From the IMG/VR virus record IMGVR_UViG_3300036850_000027, positions 1 to 47,791 of that record: a DNA stretch of 47,791 bases, one strand, 5' to 3'. The notes beneath the pieces were generated by a model that ran no database searches, was not told where the DNA came from, and saw only the letters and a program-made list of their open reading frames with translations. The stretch is from a virus. Each line of letters opens with the position of its first letter. Position 1 is the stretch's first letter. Positions 36,750 to 44,966 of this stretch are shown here, in pieces. The translations under genes and the position numbers were made by a program.

Positions 36750-37043
36750 ATGAGCAACGACGTAAAGATGAACGATCTTGTTGGGAAGGCCATCGATTCA
36801 CTGCACGAGTTTTTCGATAACAAGGGGCAACGAACATCGAATGACATCGCGGCAGCCCGTGTTGCGTCCAGTCTCTTAGCTACGAATGCGCGAGAGAAGC
36901 AAGCGGCTGGGGCTCGCGACGCGCTGAGTTTCATGATCGCGCGTGAGCTGTCGACTGATAAGTCTCAGTTGGAGAATTTCCTGACGGCGGCCATGCCGAA
37001 TGCCGCAGTGTTGAAGGCATTGCCGACCGCTAGCGAATCATAA
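36750..37043 (+). CDS. conserved small phage protein
   Basis: This 97-residue protein has a helical acidic N-terminus (NDLVGKAIDSLHEFFDNKGQ) and a longer helix (DIAAARVASSLLATNAREKQ). It resembles uncharacterised phage proteins found near recombination genes. A GGAG Shine-Dalgarno precedes the ATG. It is followed by a repeat-rich non-coding segment. Confidence 0.65.
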   Translation: MSNDVKMNDLVGKAIDSLHEFFDNKGQRTSNDIAAARVASSLLATNAREKQAAGARDALSFMIARELSTDKSQLENFLTAAMPNAAVLKALPTASES

Positions 37044-37151
37044 GTAGTAGCAGCCCAGCACTGCTCAGCGACGCGACGCGATGCGGCGCAGAGCTAAGCT
37101 TAGCAAGGCTTAGCACAGTTCAGCAAAGCGATGCGATGAACTTATCGAAAG
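37044..37151. repeat. short degenerate repeats in a 108-bp gap
   Basis: This segment holds runs of AGC- and GCGATG-type pieces. GCTTAGCA occurs at 37098-37105 and 37108-37115, ten bases apart, and CGATGCGATG-like units occur at both ends. No promoter box is clear. Such patches occur in other phages between early genes; a binding or recombination role is open. Confidence 0.5.
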
Positions 37152-37169
37152 ATGGTTGGAAGGGCACAA

Positions 37170-37763
37170 ATGTATCAGATTGATGGAACTCTGAAAGGGA
37201 AAGCGCCGTTTCTGTCGAACCGCTATACAGAGAAGGCGCGGTCAGGAAAACTGAGGCCAGAGGAATTGCTGGAAGAAGCGACACGGCGTGTGTACCGTGA
37301 CGAAGAGACGCAAGCTCTTATCTGGCCATCGTGGAACATCAAAAAGTGTTTCATGGATGGCGCGCGTTTGGGGGAAGTCAAGCACGGCAAGAAGTCCATC
37401 GTCCAATATCTGCAAGCTCTCATGATCGTGGACGGTGATGGCCAGTTCGGAAGAGTCGATTACGATGGGCTCCATGTGTGCATGGGCCGCATTCCTCCAA
37501 AGACTGGGCCGATGGTGAAGTTGTATCGACCGAAGCTTGATCCAGGATGGGAATTGTCGTTCCGGCTATTGATTGCTGACACAACGCTTCACCCTGACAC
37601 GATGAAGCAAATCATCAACTTCGCTGGACTGCTCGCCGGAATCGGCGCGTGGCGTCCAGAGTACGGGCGCTTTGTGTTGGAACGCTTCGTGGTGTCAGGT
37701 ATGGACGGAACCAAATCGACAGAGCCGGTCAAGGCAAAGGCGAAGCGGGCGGCGGTTGCCTAA
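37170..37763 (+). CDS. conserved phage protein of unknown function
   Basis: This 197-residue protein uses ATG 37170, with GGAAGG 6-9 bases upstream (ATG 37152 is the longer alternative). It starts with a beta strand and loop (YQIDGTLKGKAPFLSNRY), then IWPSWNIKKCFMDGARL, and ends with a conserved-looking LLAGIGAWRPEYGRFVLERF. The same arrangement of an upper strand, a W-x-x-x-x helix and a G-x-G-x-x-RPxYGRF motif is found across phages and in RAMP-like proteins. Function is not established. Confidence 0.7.
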   Translation: MYQIDGTLKGKAPFLSNRYTEKARSGKLRPEELLEEATRRVYRDEETQALIWPSWNIKKCFMDGARLGEVKHGKKSIVQYLQALMIVDGDGQFGRVDYDGLHVCMGRIPPKTGPMVKLYRPKLDPGWELSFRLLIADTTLHPDTMKQIINFAGLLAGIGAWRPEYGRFVLERFVVSGMDGTKSTEPVKAKAKRAAVA

Positions 37764-37768
37764 CTGAC

Positions 37769-38272
37769 ATGACGGACGAAGAGATCATCACGCAGATTAA
37801 AGCATCAGAGGGCTGGCCCGCTTTCACGATTCATCCGCACGACTTCGGGGGGCCAACGAAAGGCGGCGTGACGCTCGAGACGTTGCGGCTGTGGCGGCGC
37901 GATCCGCAAGTCACCGTCAACGAGCTGCGGAAGCTGACCGAAGAGGAAGCCGACGCCATCTATGCGGTGTTGTATCTCAAGCCGTTCGAGGCCATCCAGG
38001 ACGCTGAGCTCCGCCACTACCTCGTCGACCTCGGCGTGTTGCGTGGCCCGCGTAAGGCGGCACAGATGTTACAGGACATCGTCGGCGCAGAGTCTGACGG
38101 CTGGATCGGCCCGAAGACGCTGGCGGCGATGTCGCATTTCGAGCCGCACGATCTGCTCGTTATGCTGATCGGGGCGCGCTTCGCCCACATTGCCCAGCGG
38201 GTACGGGACGATCCGACACAGCGACGGTGGGAGCCTGGCTGGCGGGCACGGAATCGGGAGTTTCTGACGTGA
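37769..38272 (+). CDS. GH108 endolysin
   Basis: This 167-residue muramidase has E14 (SEGWPA) as the likely catalytic Glu, then the signature HPHDFGGPTKGGVTLETL. The C-terminal half holds a PG_binding_3-like motif (GAESDGWIGPKTLAAM). It degrades peptidoglycan at lysis. No signal peptide is seen, so it relies on a holin. It opens the lysis cassette. Confidence 0.92.
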   Translation: MTDEEIITQIKASEGWPAFTIHPHDFGGPTKGGVTLETLRLWRRDPQVTVNELRKLTEEEADAIYAVLYLKPFEAIQDAELRHYLVDLGVLRGPRKAAQMLQDIVGAESDGWIGPKTLAAMSHFEPHDLLVMLIGARFAHIAQRVRDDPTQRRWEPGWRARNREFLT

Positions 38273-38493
38273 CAGGCGTGGATCGGATGGAGGCCCTTGG
38301 GCGATCTGGGATCACGGTTTCTGTGTGTTGCGGGCCGTGTGGATCAAATGCGTTCGCGTGGACAGTTCAGGTACTGACGCGAGATGGTCAGGAATTTGAG
38401 CGTCCCTTTGCGGCGAAGAGTTTTGACCATGCGATTGATATTGTTGAAATTGAAATAGCCCAGCGCGGATGGGGGCCGCAAAGCCATGGCTGA
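38269..38493 (+). CDS. small hypothetical protein
   Basis: This 74-residue ORF starts at GTG 38269, overlapping the endolysin stop; ATG 38287 with GGA upstream is an alternative. It is beta-rich (ITVSVCCGPCGSNAFAWTVQV, read in part) with a Cys pair, then a helix (AKSFDHAIDIVEIEIAQ). Function is unknown. Confidence 0.6.
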   Translation: MTGVDRMEALGRSGITVSVCCGPCGSNAFAWTVQVLTRDGQEFERPFAAKSFDHAIDIVEIEIAQRGWGPQSHG

Positions 38494-38770
38494 TCTGAAA
38501 CCCTTACCGCCGTCGCTCGCAAGCAAGCCTGGCGTTGCCTTCACGGACCCGCCCGCGAAGTTGATCCTCGATGTCAGCCGGCACATCAACGAAGTCTTGG
38601 CGACCTTGCCAGCCGATACACAAGGGGCCATTGTGGCCGTGGGCACGGATCGCGGGATCAACGTGGCAGTCGTGCATAAAGTGAATGATCGATTCGCGGT
38701 GAGCGCCTGGATCGGGAAAGACTGGGGCAGTAAGGTGACGGGCGGGGCGATGGTGCGCGCGACGTGGTGA
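38486..38770 (+). CDS. small hypothetical protein of the lysis cassette
   Basis: This 94-residue ORF overlaps the previous gene by 8 nt. It has an amphipathic helical start (SRHINEVLATLPADTQGA), then VAVGTDRGINVAVVHKVN and WIGKDWGSKVTGG. It resembles small soluble proteins seen near holins. It is followed by a 206-bp gap. Confidence 0.6.
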   Translation: MADLKPLPPSLASKPGVAFTDPPAKLILDVSRHINEVLATLPADTQGAIVAVGTDRGINVAVVHKVNDRFAVSAWIGKDWGSKVTGGAMVRATW

Positions 38771-38830
38771 GTCTTCGTGCTTGTAAATGGCTGATTCTGT
38801 GAGACTATTTGCGGAGAGGGAAGACGAGTC

Positions 38831-38866
38831 GGCCCCCCGGCGCTGTGTGGCAGCCACCGGGAGGCC
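38831..38866 (+). other. long imperfect hairpin in a 206-bp gap
   Basis: GGCCCCCCGG (38831-38840) pairs with CCGGGAGGCC (38857-38866) with one mismatch, and GCTG/CAGC (38842-38845, 38851-38854) closes an inner stem around a 5-base loop. No T-run follows. A weak promoter-like pair, TTGTAA and GACTAT, lies about 25-50 bases upstream (near 38781-38808). The hairpin may control read-through to the holin genes. Confidence 0.5.
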
Positions 38867-38976
38867 TGAGCCGAAACCGGCACCGTGGCAAGCGGCGCCT
38901 TTTCCGGCCTGACAGGAGCGTACAACGAAATCGCGTGGCCAACCGTACACGGCCACGAGACAGGACGTGCCGGGGC

Positions 38977-39342
38977 ATGACCTGGCCCCAGTGGTTTGAC
39001 ATGCTTTTCAAGCTCATCACGGTCATCGTGATGGGGTACCTCTTTTTTTTCCGCACCGGACATCGCCTCGGTGTACGTGACACGACTGTGGACATCAAGA
39101 TCGCTGAAATCGACCGCTTTGACGCGAAGCTCGCTGAAATCCGGAAACTGGTCGCGGAGGCCGGCAAGCGGATGTCCGACAAGTTATCGAGCTTGCAGGG
39201 TATCTCTGGATCCATTGAGCTGGTCGTCCGAGAGATGACCTCCATGCAGCGCGAAAACGAGAAGATCAGCGACATGCTCGGCAACATGCGGGAACGGATC
39301 GCGAAGTGCGAGGCGCGGCAGTGGCCACAGGAACAACGATGA
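38977..39342 (+). CDS. membrane-anchored coiled-coil protein (i-spanin- or holin-like)
   Basis: This 121-residue protein has one N-terminal membrane helix (about 8-26, LFKLITVIVMGYLFFF) and a long charged coiled coil after it (about 40-110, IAEIDRFDAKLAEIRKLVAEA in part). This is the layout of inner-membrane spanins, though no nested o-spanin is visible. The C-terminus contains one Cys. The ATG chosen follows a GGGGC tract. Confidence 0.65.
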   Translation: MTWPQWFDMLFKLITVIVMGYLFFFRTGHRLGVRDTTVDIKIAEIDRFDAKLAEIRKLVAEAGKRMSDKLSSLQGISGSIELVVREMTSMQRENEKISDMLGNMRERIAKCEARQWPQEQR

Positions 39343-39369
39343 GCCGAGGCGTCTTGTGGCGAGCCATTG

Positions 39370-39573
39370 ATGCGGGTCACCATGACGATCCTTGAAGCGG
39401 CAAAATGGATTCAAGATGTCGGTGTGTACGGCATCCTTATCCTCATTATCTATGGTGGGTGGAAACAGTGGTGGGTGTTCGGATGGCAATATACAGACAA
39501 AGCTAAAGAGTGTGAGTCGTGGAAAACGATCGCACTGAAGGGCCTCTTTGTGGCGGAACGGATTGTGACATGA
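39370..39573 (+). CDS. small single-pass membrane protein, holin-like
   Basis: This protein of about 67 residues (ATG 39370 or 39382) has a hydrophobic helix VYGILILIIYGGW followed by KQWWVFGWQYTDKAKECESW. That second pattern (WWV-G-x-x-Y then a charged helix with W) is common in short phage proteins near holins. It may be an accessory holin or a membrane tether. Confidence 0.62.
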   Translation: MRVTMTILEAAKWIQDVGVYGILILIIYGGWKQWWVFGWQYTDKAKECESWKTIALKGLFVAERIVT

Positions 39574-39734
39574 AGAAAGCCTTAAATTGGTTCGGGCGTA
39601 TGTGGCGCTTTATTTTCAGCCTCGGGCACGTGGCCGTGGTCAGCGATGCCGAGCTTGAGGACGCAGAATTACGCTTGCGCGGCCTCGAAGCACGGGTCGC
39701 TGCCAGCAGATATCGGTCCAGGCCAGGTCAGTAA
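39570..39734 (+). CDS. small amphipathic protein of the lysis cassette
   Basis: This 54-residue ORF has ATG 39570 overlapping the previous stop. The N-terminal half is aromatic and weakly hydrophobic (WFGRMWRFIFSLGHVAVV), enough for membrane association. The C-terminal half is a charged helix (AELEDAELRLRGLEARVAAS). It shares a base with the next start. Function is unknown. Confidence 0.58.
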   Translation: MKKALNWFGRMWRFIFSLGHVAVVSDAELEDAELRLRGLEARVAASRYRSRPGQ

Positions 39735-40477
39735 TGAGCGTGCGCGATATATTATGGATACAATTAGTTATTTCGTGTGTGGGCTTATGCGTGAGCGCAT
39801 GGACATTACGAGATGCGTGGCATAACCACCTCGCATGTAAAGCCGATCCAGCACACTCAGGTGAGCGGATTGTCGCGCGGGGCGACCTGATCGGAGAGGC
39901 AGGAAGGGTCATTGCACATGCATTCATTGTGATTTTATCAACGATCGTCCTGATGGCCGTGCTGAGTAATCGCTCGACGTTGGTCTTATTGAGAATTAGT
40001 GTCTTGATCGGGATTACGACGGTGTTGGCCGTGAATTCTATTAATAGCTTACTGACACGTTGGAAGCTCGCGAGATTCTTCCAAGCCATGGATCACATCG
40101 AGGCGGTTCAACGTGTCGTATGGGCAACTGTCGCTGAATTGATCGTCAGCAATGATGCAGCCGGCATTATTCGCGACGCCTCCGCGCCAGCCGGAAAGAT
40201 GTTCGGTTATGCACATGCGGATTTGATCGGTCGCCATGTGGATGATTTAGTTCCGCATGATCTCAGAACGACGCATGCAGCGCATCGCGCTGACTATGCG
40301 ATGCATCCGAGATTGCGACCGATGGGGCAAGAAGGGTCGACGATCCGTGGCCGCCGGCGCAATGGCACCACGTTTCCAGTCGCGATCCAGTTGTGTCCTG
40401 CGACGATTCGTGGTGAATCATGCGTGCTGGCAATCATCGCAGACATGACGAAATGGGTGGATAACGGTGTCAAATAA
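39734..40477 (+). CDS. membrane protein with PAS sensor domain
   Basis: This 247-residue protein has three membrane helices (about 6-25, 59-77 and 82-100). A PAS domain follows (about 130-243), with the usual pattern GIIRDASAPAGKMFGYAHAD, then LIGRHVDDLVP, then RGRRRNGTTFPVAIQL and LAIIADMTKW. No kinase, GGDEF, EAL or DNA-binding output is attached. It is locked in the lysis cassette by a TAATG overlap. A sensory role, for example sensing redox or ligand to time lysis, is inferred from the fold and the neighbourhood only. Its DNA is richer in A/T than flanking genes. Confidence 0.85.
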   Translation: MSVRDILWIQLVISCVGLCVSAWTLRDAWHNHLACKADPAHSGERIVARGDLIGEAGRVIAHAFIVILSTIVLMAVLSNRSTLVLLRISVLIGITTVLAVNSINSLLTRWKLARFFQAMDHIEAVQRVVWATVAELIVSNDAAGIIRDASAPAGKMFGYAHADLIGRHVDDLVPHDLRTTHAAHRADYAMHPRLRPMGQEGSTIRGRRRNGTTFPVAIQLCPATIRGESCVLAIIADMTKWVDNGVK

Positions 40478-40502
40478 AGAGTCGCACTGAAGGAGACCAT
40501 AG

Positions 40503-40817
40503 TTGAATCCCTTACTGATCGAAGCCACGGCGTCCATTCTCCGGCATGTCTTGACGAGCGGTGCGGTGTATCTCGTGGCGCGTGGCATCTGGACGCCAGA
40601 GGAAGCCAGCACGTACGCAGCAGCTGCCGCGATGGGTCTCATTGGGATCGGCTGGTCGCTGTACCAAAAGCATGAGGCTCGGATCAAATTGGTTACGGCG
40701 CTGGCGATGCCGATCGGGACGACGGAAGAGACCTTGGAGAAGACGATCGCGCAGGGCGAGCAGGCAGCCGTGAGCACGCCGAAGACGGAGATCCCGTTTC
40801 GCGAGGCCAAGCCGTGA
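40503..40817 (+). CDS. holin
   Basis: This 104-residue protein starts at TTG, 5-8 bases after AGGAG. It has two hydrophobic helices (HVLTSGAVYLVARGIW and ASTYAAAAAMGLIGIGW) and a KHEARIKLVTALAMP end, matching a holin family found beside such endolysins. It should make the hole that frees the endolysin. It overlaps the next GTG by 4 nt. Confidence 0.82.
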   Translation: MNPLLIEATASILRHVLTSGAVYLVARGIWTPEEASTYAAAAAMGLIGIGWSLYQKHEARIKLVTALAMPIGTTEETLEKTIAQGEQAAVSTPKTEIPFREAKP

Positions 40818-40996
40818 CGATATTGTTGAGGCTCGCGGAAGTGGCCCGCCGGCTGGGCGTTGATGTGCAGACCGTGCGTCGGTACATCGAAAAGGGAGCC
40901 TTACCAGCAGTCAAGCTGCCCTCAGGACATTGGCGCGTGCGCGAGGATGCCGTAAAGGCTTGTCTGAGCGAGCGCCCTGCCGATCGCTCCACGTAG
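40814..40996 (+). CDS. excisionase/MerR-type HTH protein
   Basis: This 60-residue protein is one winged helix: LAEVARRLGVDVQTVRRYIEKGALPAVKLP, then GHWRVREDAVKACL (read in parts). It starts at GTG overlapping the holin stop. The direct repeat CTATCAAAC follows immediately downstream, so this protein may bind there, for example to control the late fibre genes. Confidence 0.75.
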   Translation: MTILLRLAEVARRLGVDVQTVRRYIEKGALPAVKLPSGHWRVREDAVKACLSERPADRST

Positions 40997-41005
40997 CACA
41001 TAACC

Positions 41006-41024
41006 CTATCAAACGCTATCAAAC
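41006..41024. promoter_or_regulatory. direct repeat CTATCAAAC x2
   Basis: CTATCAAAC occurs at 41006-41014 and 41016-41024, a 10-base period that puts both copies on one face of the helix. It lies in the 156-bp gap between the HTH gene and the fibre module. It is likely an operator or activator site; the matching protein is not proved. Confidence 0.5.
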
Positions 41025-41152
41025 TGGCCCCACCACCCTAGTATCTCACTCGACATCGGCGCAGAATTGACCGCGGATTGCCCCCGATCCCCGCATAAGA
41101 ACTGTCGGCGGGCAATGTCGGAACCTTTGCGGCCTGACGCGGTAGTGAACTG

Positions 41153-41995
41153 ATGCCATTTGTCCAGGTGGCGAGCGGCGAGAGCAATACCACATCGTTA
41201 GCCGTCAGCTTTACCAATCCTGTGACGGCTGGCAATCTCCTGGTGTACTGCCTCAATAAATTCCCAGGTGCTGACGACACCATTACCGACAATCGGAATA
41301 CCGTCGTCAACGACCGAGCCGAAATAGAGACGACCGATAACGCCGCCGCCGTCTGGCGCGTGGCGAATGCGGCAGCAGGCACCACGACGGTGACGGCGAC
41401 CGGTGGCGGCTCAGGCGCACGGTTGTTGATCATCGCAGAATATGACCAGATCGCGACCGTTGCGCCGATCGACCGGACAGCTGGGGGCTCCGCCTTCGGG
41501 GCCACGCTCACCTCCGGTCCGACGGTCGCCACGACACAAGCCGATGAATTGGTGATCGGATTCGGGGCCTGTGGAAACAGCGCTGCGTCGCCGCTGACGG
41601 CCGGCAGCGGCTACACGTTGCGGCTCAGCGTCGCGAGCGCACAGAACAAGGTCAACGGCTTAGAAGACAAGATCGTCTCGGCAACGGGCGCGCAGACCGC
41701 GACCTTCACGGCGGCCAGTAGTTCCAATTATGTGTGTATCTGCGTCACGTACAAGATCCAAGTGCTCGTCGCCACGCTCGATCAGGAAGGCTACCGGTGG
41801 CGCAATGATGATGGGAGCGAAACAACCGCGACCTGGAAGGCTGCGCAGGACACCACCGTTACCTTGAATCCGAGTGACGTAGCACGGCTACGCGTGATCG
41901 TCAACGCGACGAACGATCCGGCGAGCGCGAATTACAAGCTGGAGTATCGCAAGGTGGGTAATGCGAGTTGGAAGAATATCGATACGTTCAATTGA
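41153..41995 (+). CDS. virion fibre/decoration protein
   Basis: This 280-residue beta-rich protein starts with MPFVQVASGESNTTSLAVSF and contains strands typical of fibre or decoration proteins (VTAGNLLVYCLNKFPGAD, LLIIAEYDQIATVAPIDRT, SNYVCICVTYKI). The C-terminal 70 residues (YRWRNDDGSETTATWKAAQD, then YKLEYRKVGNASW) form a fibronectin-like unit. It starts the distal structural module. No catalytic site is seen. Confidence 0.78.
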   Translation: MPFVQVASGESNTTSLAVSFTNPVTAGNLLVYCLNKFPGADDTITDNRNTVVNDRAEIETTDNAAAVWRVANAAAGTTTVTATGGGSGARLLIIAEYDQIATVAPIDRTAGGSAFGATLTSGPTVATTQADELVIGFGACGNSAASPLTAGSGYTLRLSVASAQNKVNGLEDKIVSATGAQTATFTAASSSNYVCICVTYKIQVLVATLDQEGYRWRNDDGSETTATWKAAQDTTVTLNPSDVARLRVIVNATNDPASANYKLEYRKVGNASWKNIDTFN

Positions 41996-42010
41996 TGATG
42001 GGTTGATGCT

Positions 42011-42688
42011 GTGACACTCGCGAACGATTCGATACTGGTGACGCCCGGTAGCGGTAGCACTGTCGCGACGCATGTTGTCTCAGGTAAAGAGCATCAGGTC
42101 GTCATGCAGGCCGATCCAGATGGTCATTTACAGGGCTCAGCCCCGTCGTACATTTTCTATCAACACCCCAGAGTCACCACGGCTGCAGCTACTGATTTCT
42201 TTGATATCTTCAACGCGACTGGCAGCGGCAAGATCATCCGACTTCGCGCGATCTATCCGATTCAGTTGATCACGGCGGCCAACGCGATTGTCCCATCCTT
42301 TGAGTTCCAATGCTTCCGTACCTCTGCGGTTGGCACCGGCGGCACAACAGCGGCGTTTGAAGGCGCTGCAGCTCCTGCGGCTGGCGCCGGAAATATATGT
42401 CGTCTGTCCACGGCGGATGCTGGCACGCTGCCAGCGCAAATCACAGCGCGCACGTTGCCGACTGGCGGTGCCACGGCTGCGGCGTTCCTGTTTAACATTC
42501 CCTTGCTCACCGAAGAAACGAACGCGGCCCCGTACTTGACGCAGGGGATCAATTGGTTTCCGCAACTGCCGTATAACCCGCCCTTTGAGTTGCAGGAAAA
42601 CCAAGGGTTCAAGGTGCGGCAGATCACGGCGACCGCATCCACTGGGTGCAACTTCGGCTGGTTGTTGGCTTTTGCGGTGATTCCATGA
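42011..42688 (+). CDS. virion structural protein
   Basis: This 225-residue beta-rich protein is annotated from GTG 42011. It contains GKEHQVVMQADPDGHLQGS, a motif recurring in phage fibre-module proteins. The remainder (FFDIFNATGSGKIIRLRAIY, PYNPPFELQENQGFKVR) resembles a jelly roll. It overlaps the next ATG by 4 nt. Confidence 0.72.
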   Translation: MTLANDSILVTPGSGSTVATHVVSGKEHQVVMQADPDGHLQGSAPSYIFYQHPRVTTAAATDFFDIFNATGSGKIIRLRAIYPIQLITAANAIVPSFEFQCFRTSAVGTGGTTAAFEGAAAPAAGAGNICRLSTADAGTLPAQITARTLPTGGATAAAFLFNIPLLTEETNAAPYLTQGINWFPQLPYNPPFELQENQGFKVRQITATASTGCNFGWLLAFAVIP

Positions 42689-43071
42689 TCCCGATTACGA
42701 CGAAGCGGTGGGTATTCACGACGGCGAAGACGAACTTTCTCATGGAGGACGTCGACGCGACGCACGCGATGGTCGTGTATTTTGTCATCGCCACCTGTGC
42801 CAAATCCAATACTGGTAATGTGGCGGCGGATATTGGCCTGGCGACGGCAACGCTACCCACGATCGTCAATGACAACGCGACTGGCGGGCTCGGCATCGCG
42901 TTTACTCATGGGGGCATCGCTTCGGGCGGTGGGGCGGTGGCTAATCTTGGCGGTGCGCCGTTGGTCATTGGCGCGGCTGGTGAAGATTTGCGCGTGACGT
43001 GTTCGGCTGCAACGGGCGGCGACGTGCGCTTCACGGTTGGGTATCAGATGCTGAATTTGGCAGAAAGCTAA
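42685..43071 (+). CDS. small virion structural protein
   Basis: This 128-residue ORF starts at ATG 42685, overlapping the previous gene. It has aromatic strands at the start (TKRWVFTTAKTNFLMEDVDA), then a Gly/Ala-rich beta region, and ends with RFTVGYQMLNLAES. Probably a small fibre or decoration protein. Confidence 0.65.
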   Translation: MIPITTKRWVFTTAKTNFLMEDVDATHAMVVYFVIATCAKSNTGNVAADIGLATATLPTIVNDNATGGLGIAFTHGGIASGGGAVANLGGAPLVIGAAGEDLRVTCSAATGGDVRFTVGYQMLNLAES

Positions 43072-43086
43072 ACCGTGGTTTAGGCC

Positions 43087-44961
43087 ATGGCCACACCGAT
43101 ATATCTCGTCTCGACTGAAACCACCCCCTATGACTCTGTCAACACGACAGCCGTGGAGGATGGTCAGATTCGGGATGCGCTGCGCGCGACGAAATCGGGC
43201 GCGTTTCAAGCGCGCATGGATGCGACCGCCGGAGGCACAGAGATACGCGCCTATCTGAGCGATCCGGCGCTTGGATCTGTCGCGTGGTATTCGGAACGGA
43301 TCGCCGCGGAGGTGACGATCAGCGGCGCCATCACGGTGGCGGTCTACGCCAAGATCTCGGTGTCCACGGTGAATGCGCGTCTCCGGTTCAAGCTATGGAA
43401 ACGCACGGCTGGCGGGAGCGAGATTGATACGTTCATCGGGCAAGGCGACGGGGATGCCGCGCTGACGATCACGACGGCGTTGCACACGTTGACGATCACC
43501 CCACCGACAGCCATTACCCTTGCGCCAGAAGAACGCCTGATCGTCCGCGTGTATGCGATTCCGTCTGCAGGGCAGACCATGGACGTGGGTCTCGTGACGA
43601 TGTTTTATAACGGGACCGTGGCGCAATCAGCCGAAGCGAAACTCACGTTCACGGAAACCCTCACCTTCTTCAATAATCAAACGACGCTGTATCTGCGTTC
43701 ATCTCAGACGATAGGGGTCGGATCCTTCTATGATCTCTTGCCGGCTCAGGGATCCGCCACGACCTGGGCGACGGTCGCGGTGAATGGTGCTGAACAGCAA
43801 TGGACGATAGCCCCAGGCGCGACGTATGCGAAGGATTTCGTTGGCATCGGATTCGCAGATACGACGAACGCCACCACGTATACGTCTGGCGGATTCGTTC
43901 CGGAACTCAATCGCTTATATCTCTTAGCAGTGTTGCATTCTGATGCGGCTCCTGAGGCGACGGTTCCAACCATCACGACGGATACGGGCTTGAATTTCGT
44001 ACAAATAGCGACGGTCCCATTCAATACGATCGCCTCGAATGTTCATCGTCTGACGTTGTTCAGGGCCATGAAAGCCTCAGGGGTGGCATTTGGAACCGTC
44101 ACGGTGAATCTGGCCGACGCGGCGACTGGGTGTTGTTTCCATCTCACGGAAGTGGATGGTGTGGTCGCGACTGGAACCGATGGGGCGGACGCGGTCCGGA
44201 ATATCGTGACGGGGAGTGTGAACGCAGGAGCGAATCCATCGATTACCCTTGCATCGTTTGCGAATGCCGCCAACGGAACCTATGCATGTTTCGGGTCGGA
44301 CATCGCGACTGTGCCCACGGCTGGATCTGGGTTCACCACGCTCTTGCACACCACCTATAGCACCCCGACGACCGGGTTATTCACAGAATGGAACACAGCC
44401 AACGACACCACGGTGGATTGTACCATCGCATCGTCCGATTGGGGAGGCGTGGCCCTTGAATTGGTCGCGGCGGCTGCGGGATCGCCCTTGGAATGGATCA
44501 CGAAACGGTTTCGAGATGGCTTCACGTTACGGCCTGTCACGGGATCGTATTCCTGCCGGTTTGATGCACACGAATCCAATAGTTTGGCCAATGCCACGCC
44601 ACGACTGAAGCTGTTTCGCTGGCGGGATGGGGTCGAGACGGAATTTCTGAATGTGAAACATCCCAGCTTTGAGTTATTGCTCGGTGTGGCGACTGGGGTC
44701 AACATTACGAGCGAAATAGCGGGCCAACTCACACAAATGGATTTCTCGCCAGACGATCGACTGGTTCTGCGGCTGTTTGCTACCAATGCGGCGGCCTTGA
44801 CGTTGGGGACTGGCTATACCGCGACTGTGCGCTACAACAATGTCTCTCCGGATACGACCTCGCTGACGTTGTTGCAAACTGCGACGTTCAAAGAAGAAAG
44901 CGATCCGGCTGAGACAGGCGTGATTCCAGATGGGCTCTCTATGGGCGGCATAGGCAACTAA
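43087..44961 (+). CDS. large fibre-module protein with duplicated domain
   Basis: This 624-residue beta-rich protein has two similar jelly-roll-like parts. One (about 35-190) has RDALRATKSGAFQARM, RLRFKLWKRTAGGSEIDTF and EERLIVRVYA. The other (about 470-610) has RFRDGFTLRPVTGSYSCRFD, RLKLFRWRDGVETEFLN and DDRLVLRLFA. A different central domain (about 200-460) separates them. It looks like a receptor-contact or decoration protein. No enzyme motif is seen. Confidence 0.75.
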   Translation: MATPIYLVSTETTPYDSVNTTAVEDGQIRDALRATKSGAFQARMDATAGGTEIRAYLSDPALGSVAWYSERIAAEVTISGAITVAVYAKISVSTVNARLRFKLWKRTAGGSEIDTFIGQGDGDAALTITTALHTLTITPPTAITLAPEERLIVRVYAIPSAGQTMDVGLVTMFYNGTVAQSAEAKLTFTETLTFFNNQTTLYLRSSQTIGVGSFYDLLPAQGSATTWATVAVNGAEQQWTIAPGATYAKDFVGIGFADTTNATTYTSGGFVPELNRLYLLAVLHSDAAPEATVPTITTDTGLNFVQIATVPFNTIASNVHRLTLFRAMKASGVAFGTVTVNLADAATGCCFHLTEVDGVVATGTDGADAVRNIVTGSVNAGANPSITLASFANAANGTYACFGSDIATVPTAGSGFTTLLHTTYSTPTTGLFTEWNTANDTTVDCTIASSDWGGVALELVAAAAGSPLEWITKRFRDGFTLRPVTGSYSCRFDAHESNSLANATPRLKLFRWRDGVETEFLNVKHPSFELLLGVATGVNITSEIAGQLTQMDFSPDDRLVLRLFATNAAALTLGTGYTATVRYNNVSPDTTSLTLLQTATFKEESDPAETGVIPDGLSMGGIGN

Positions 44962-44966
44962 AATTC

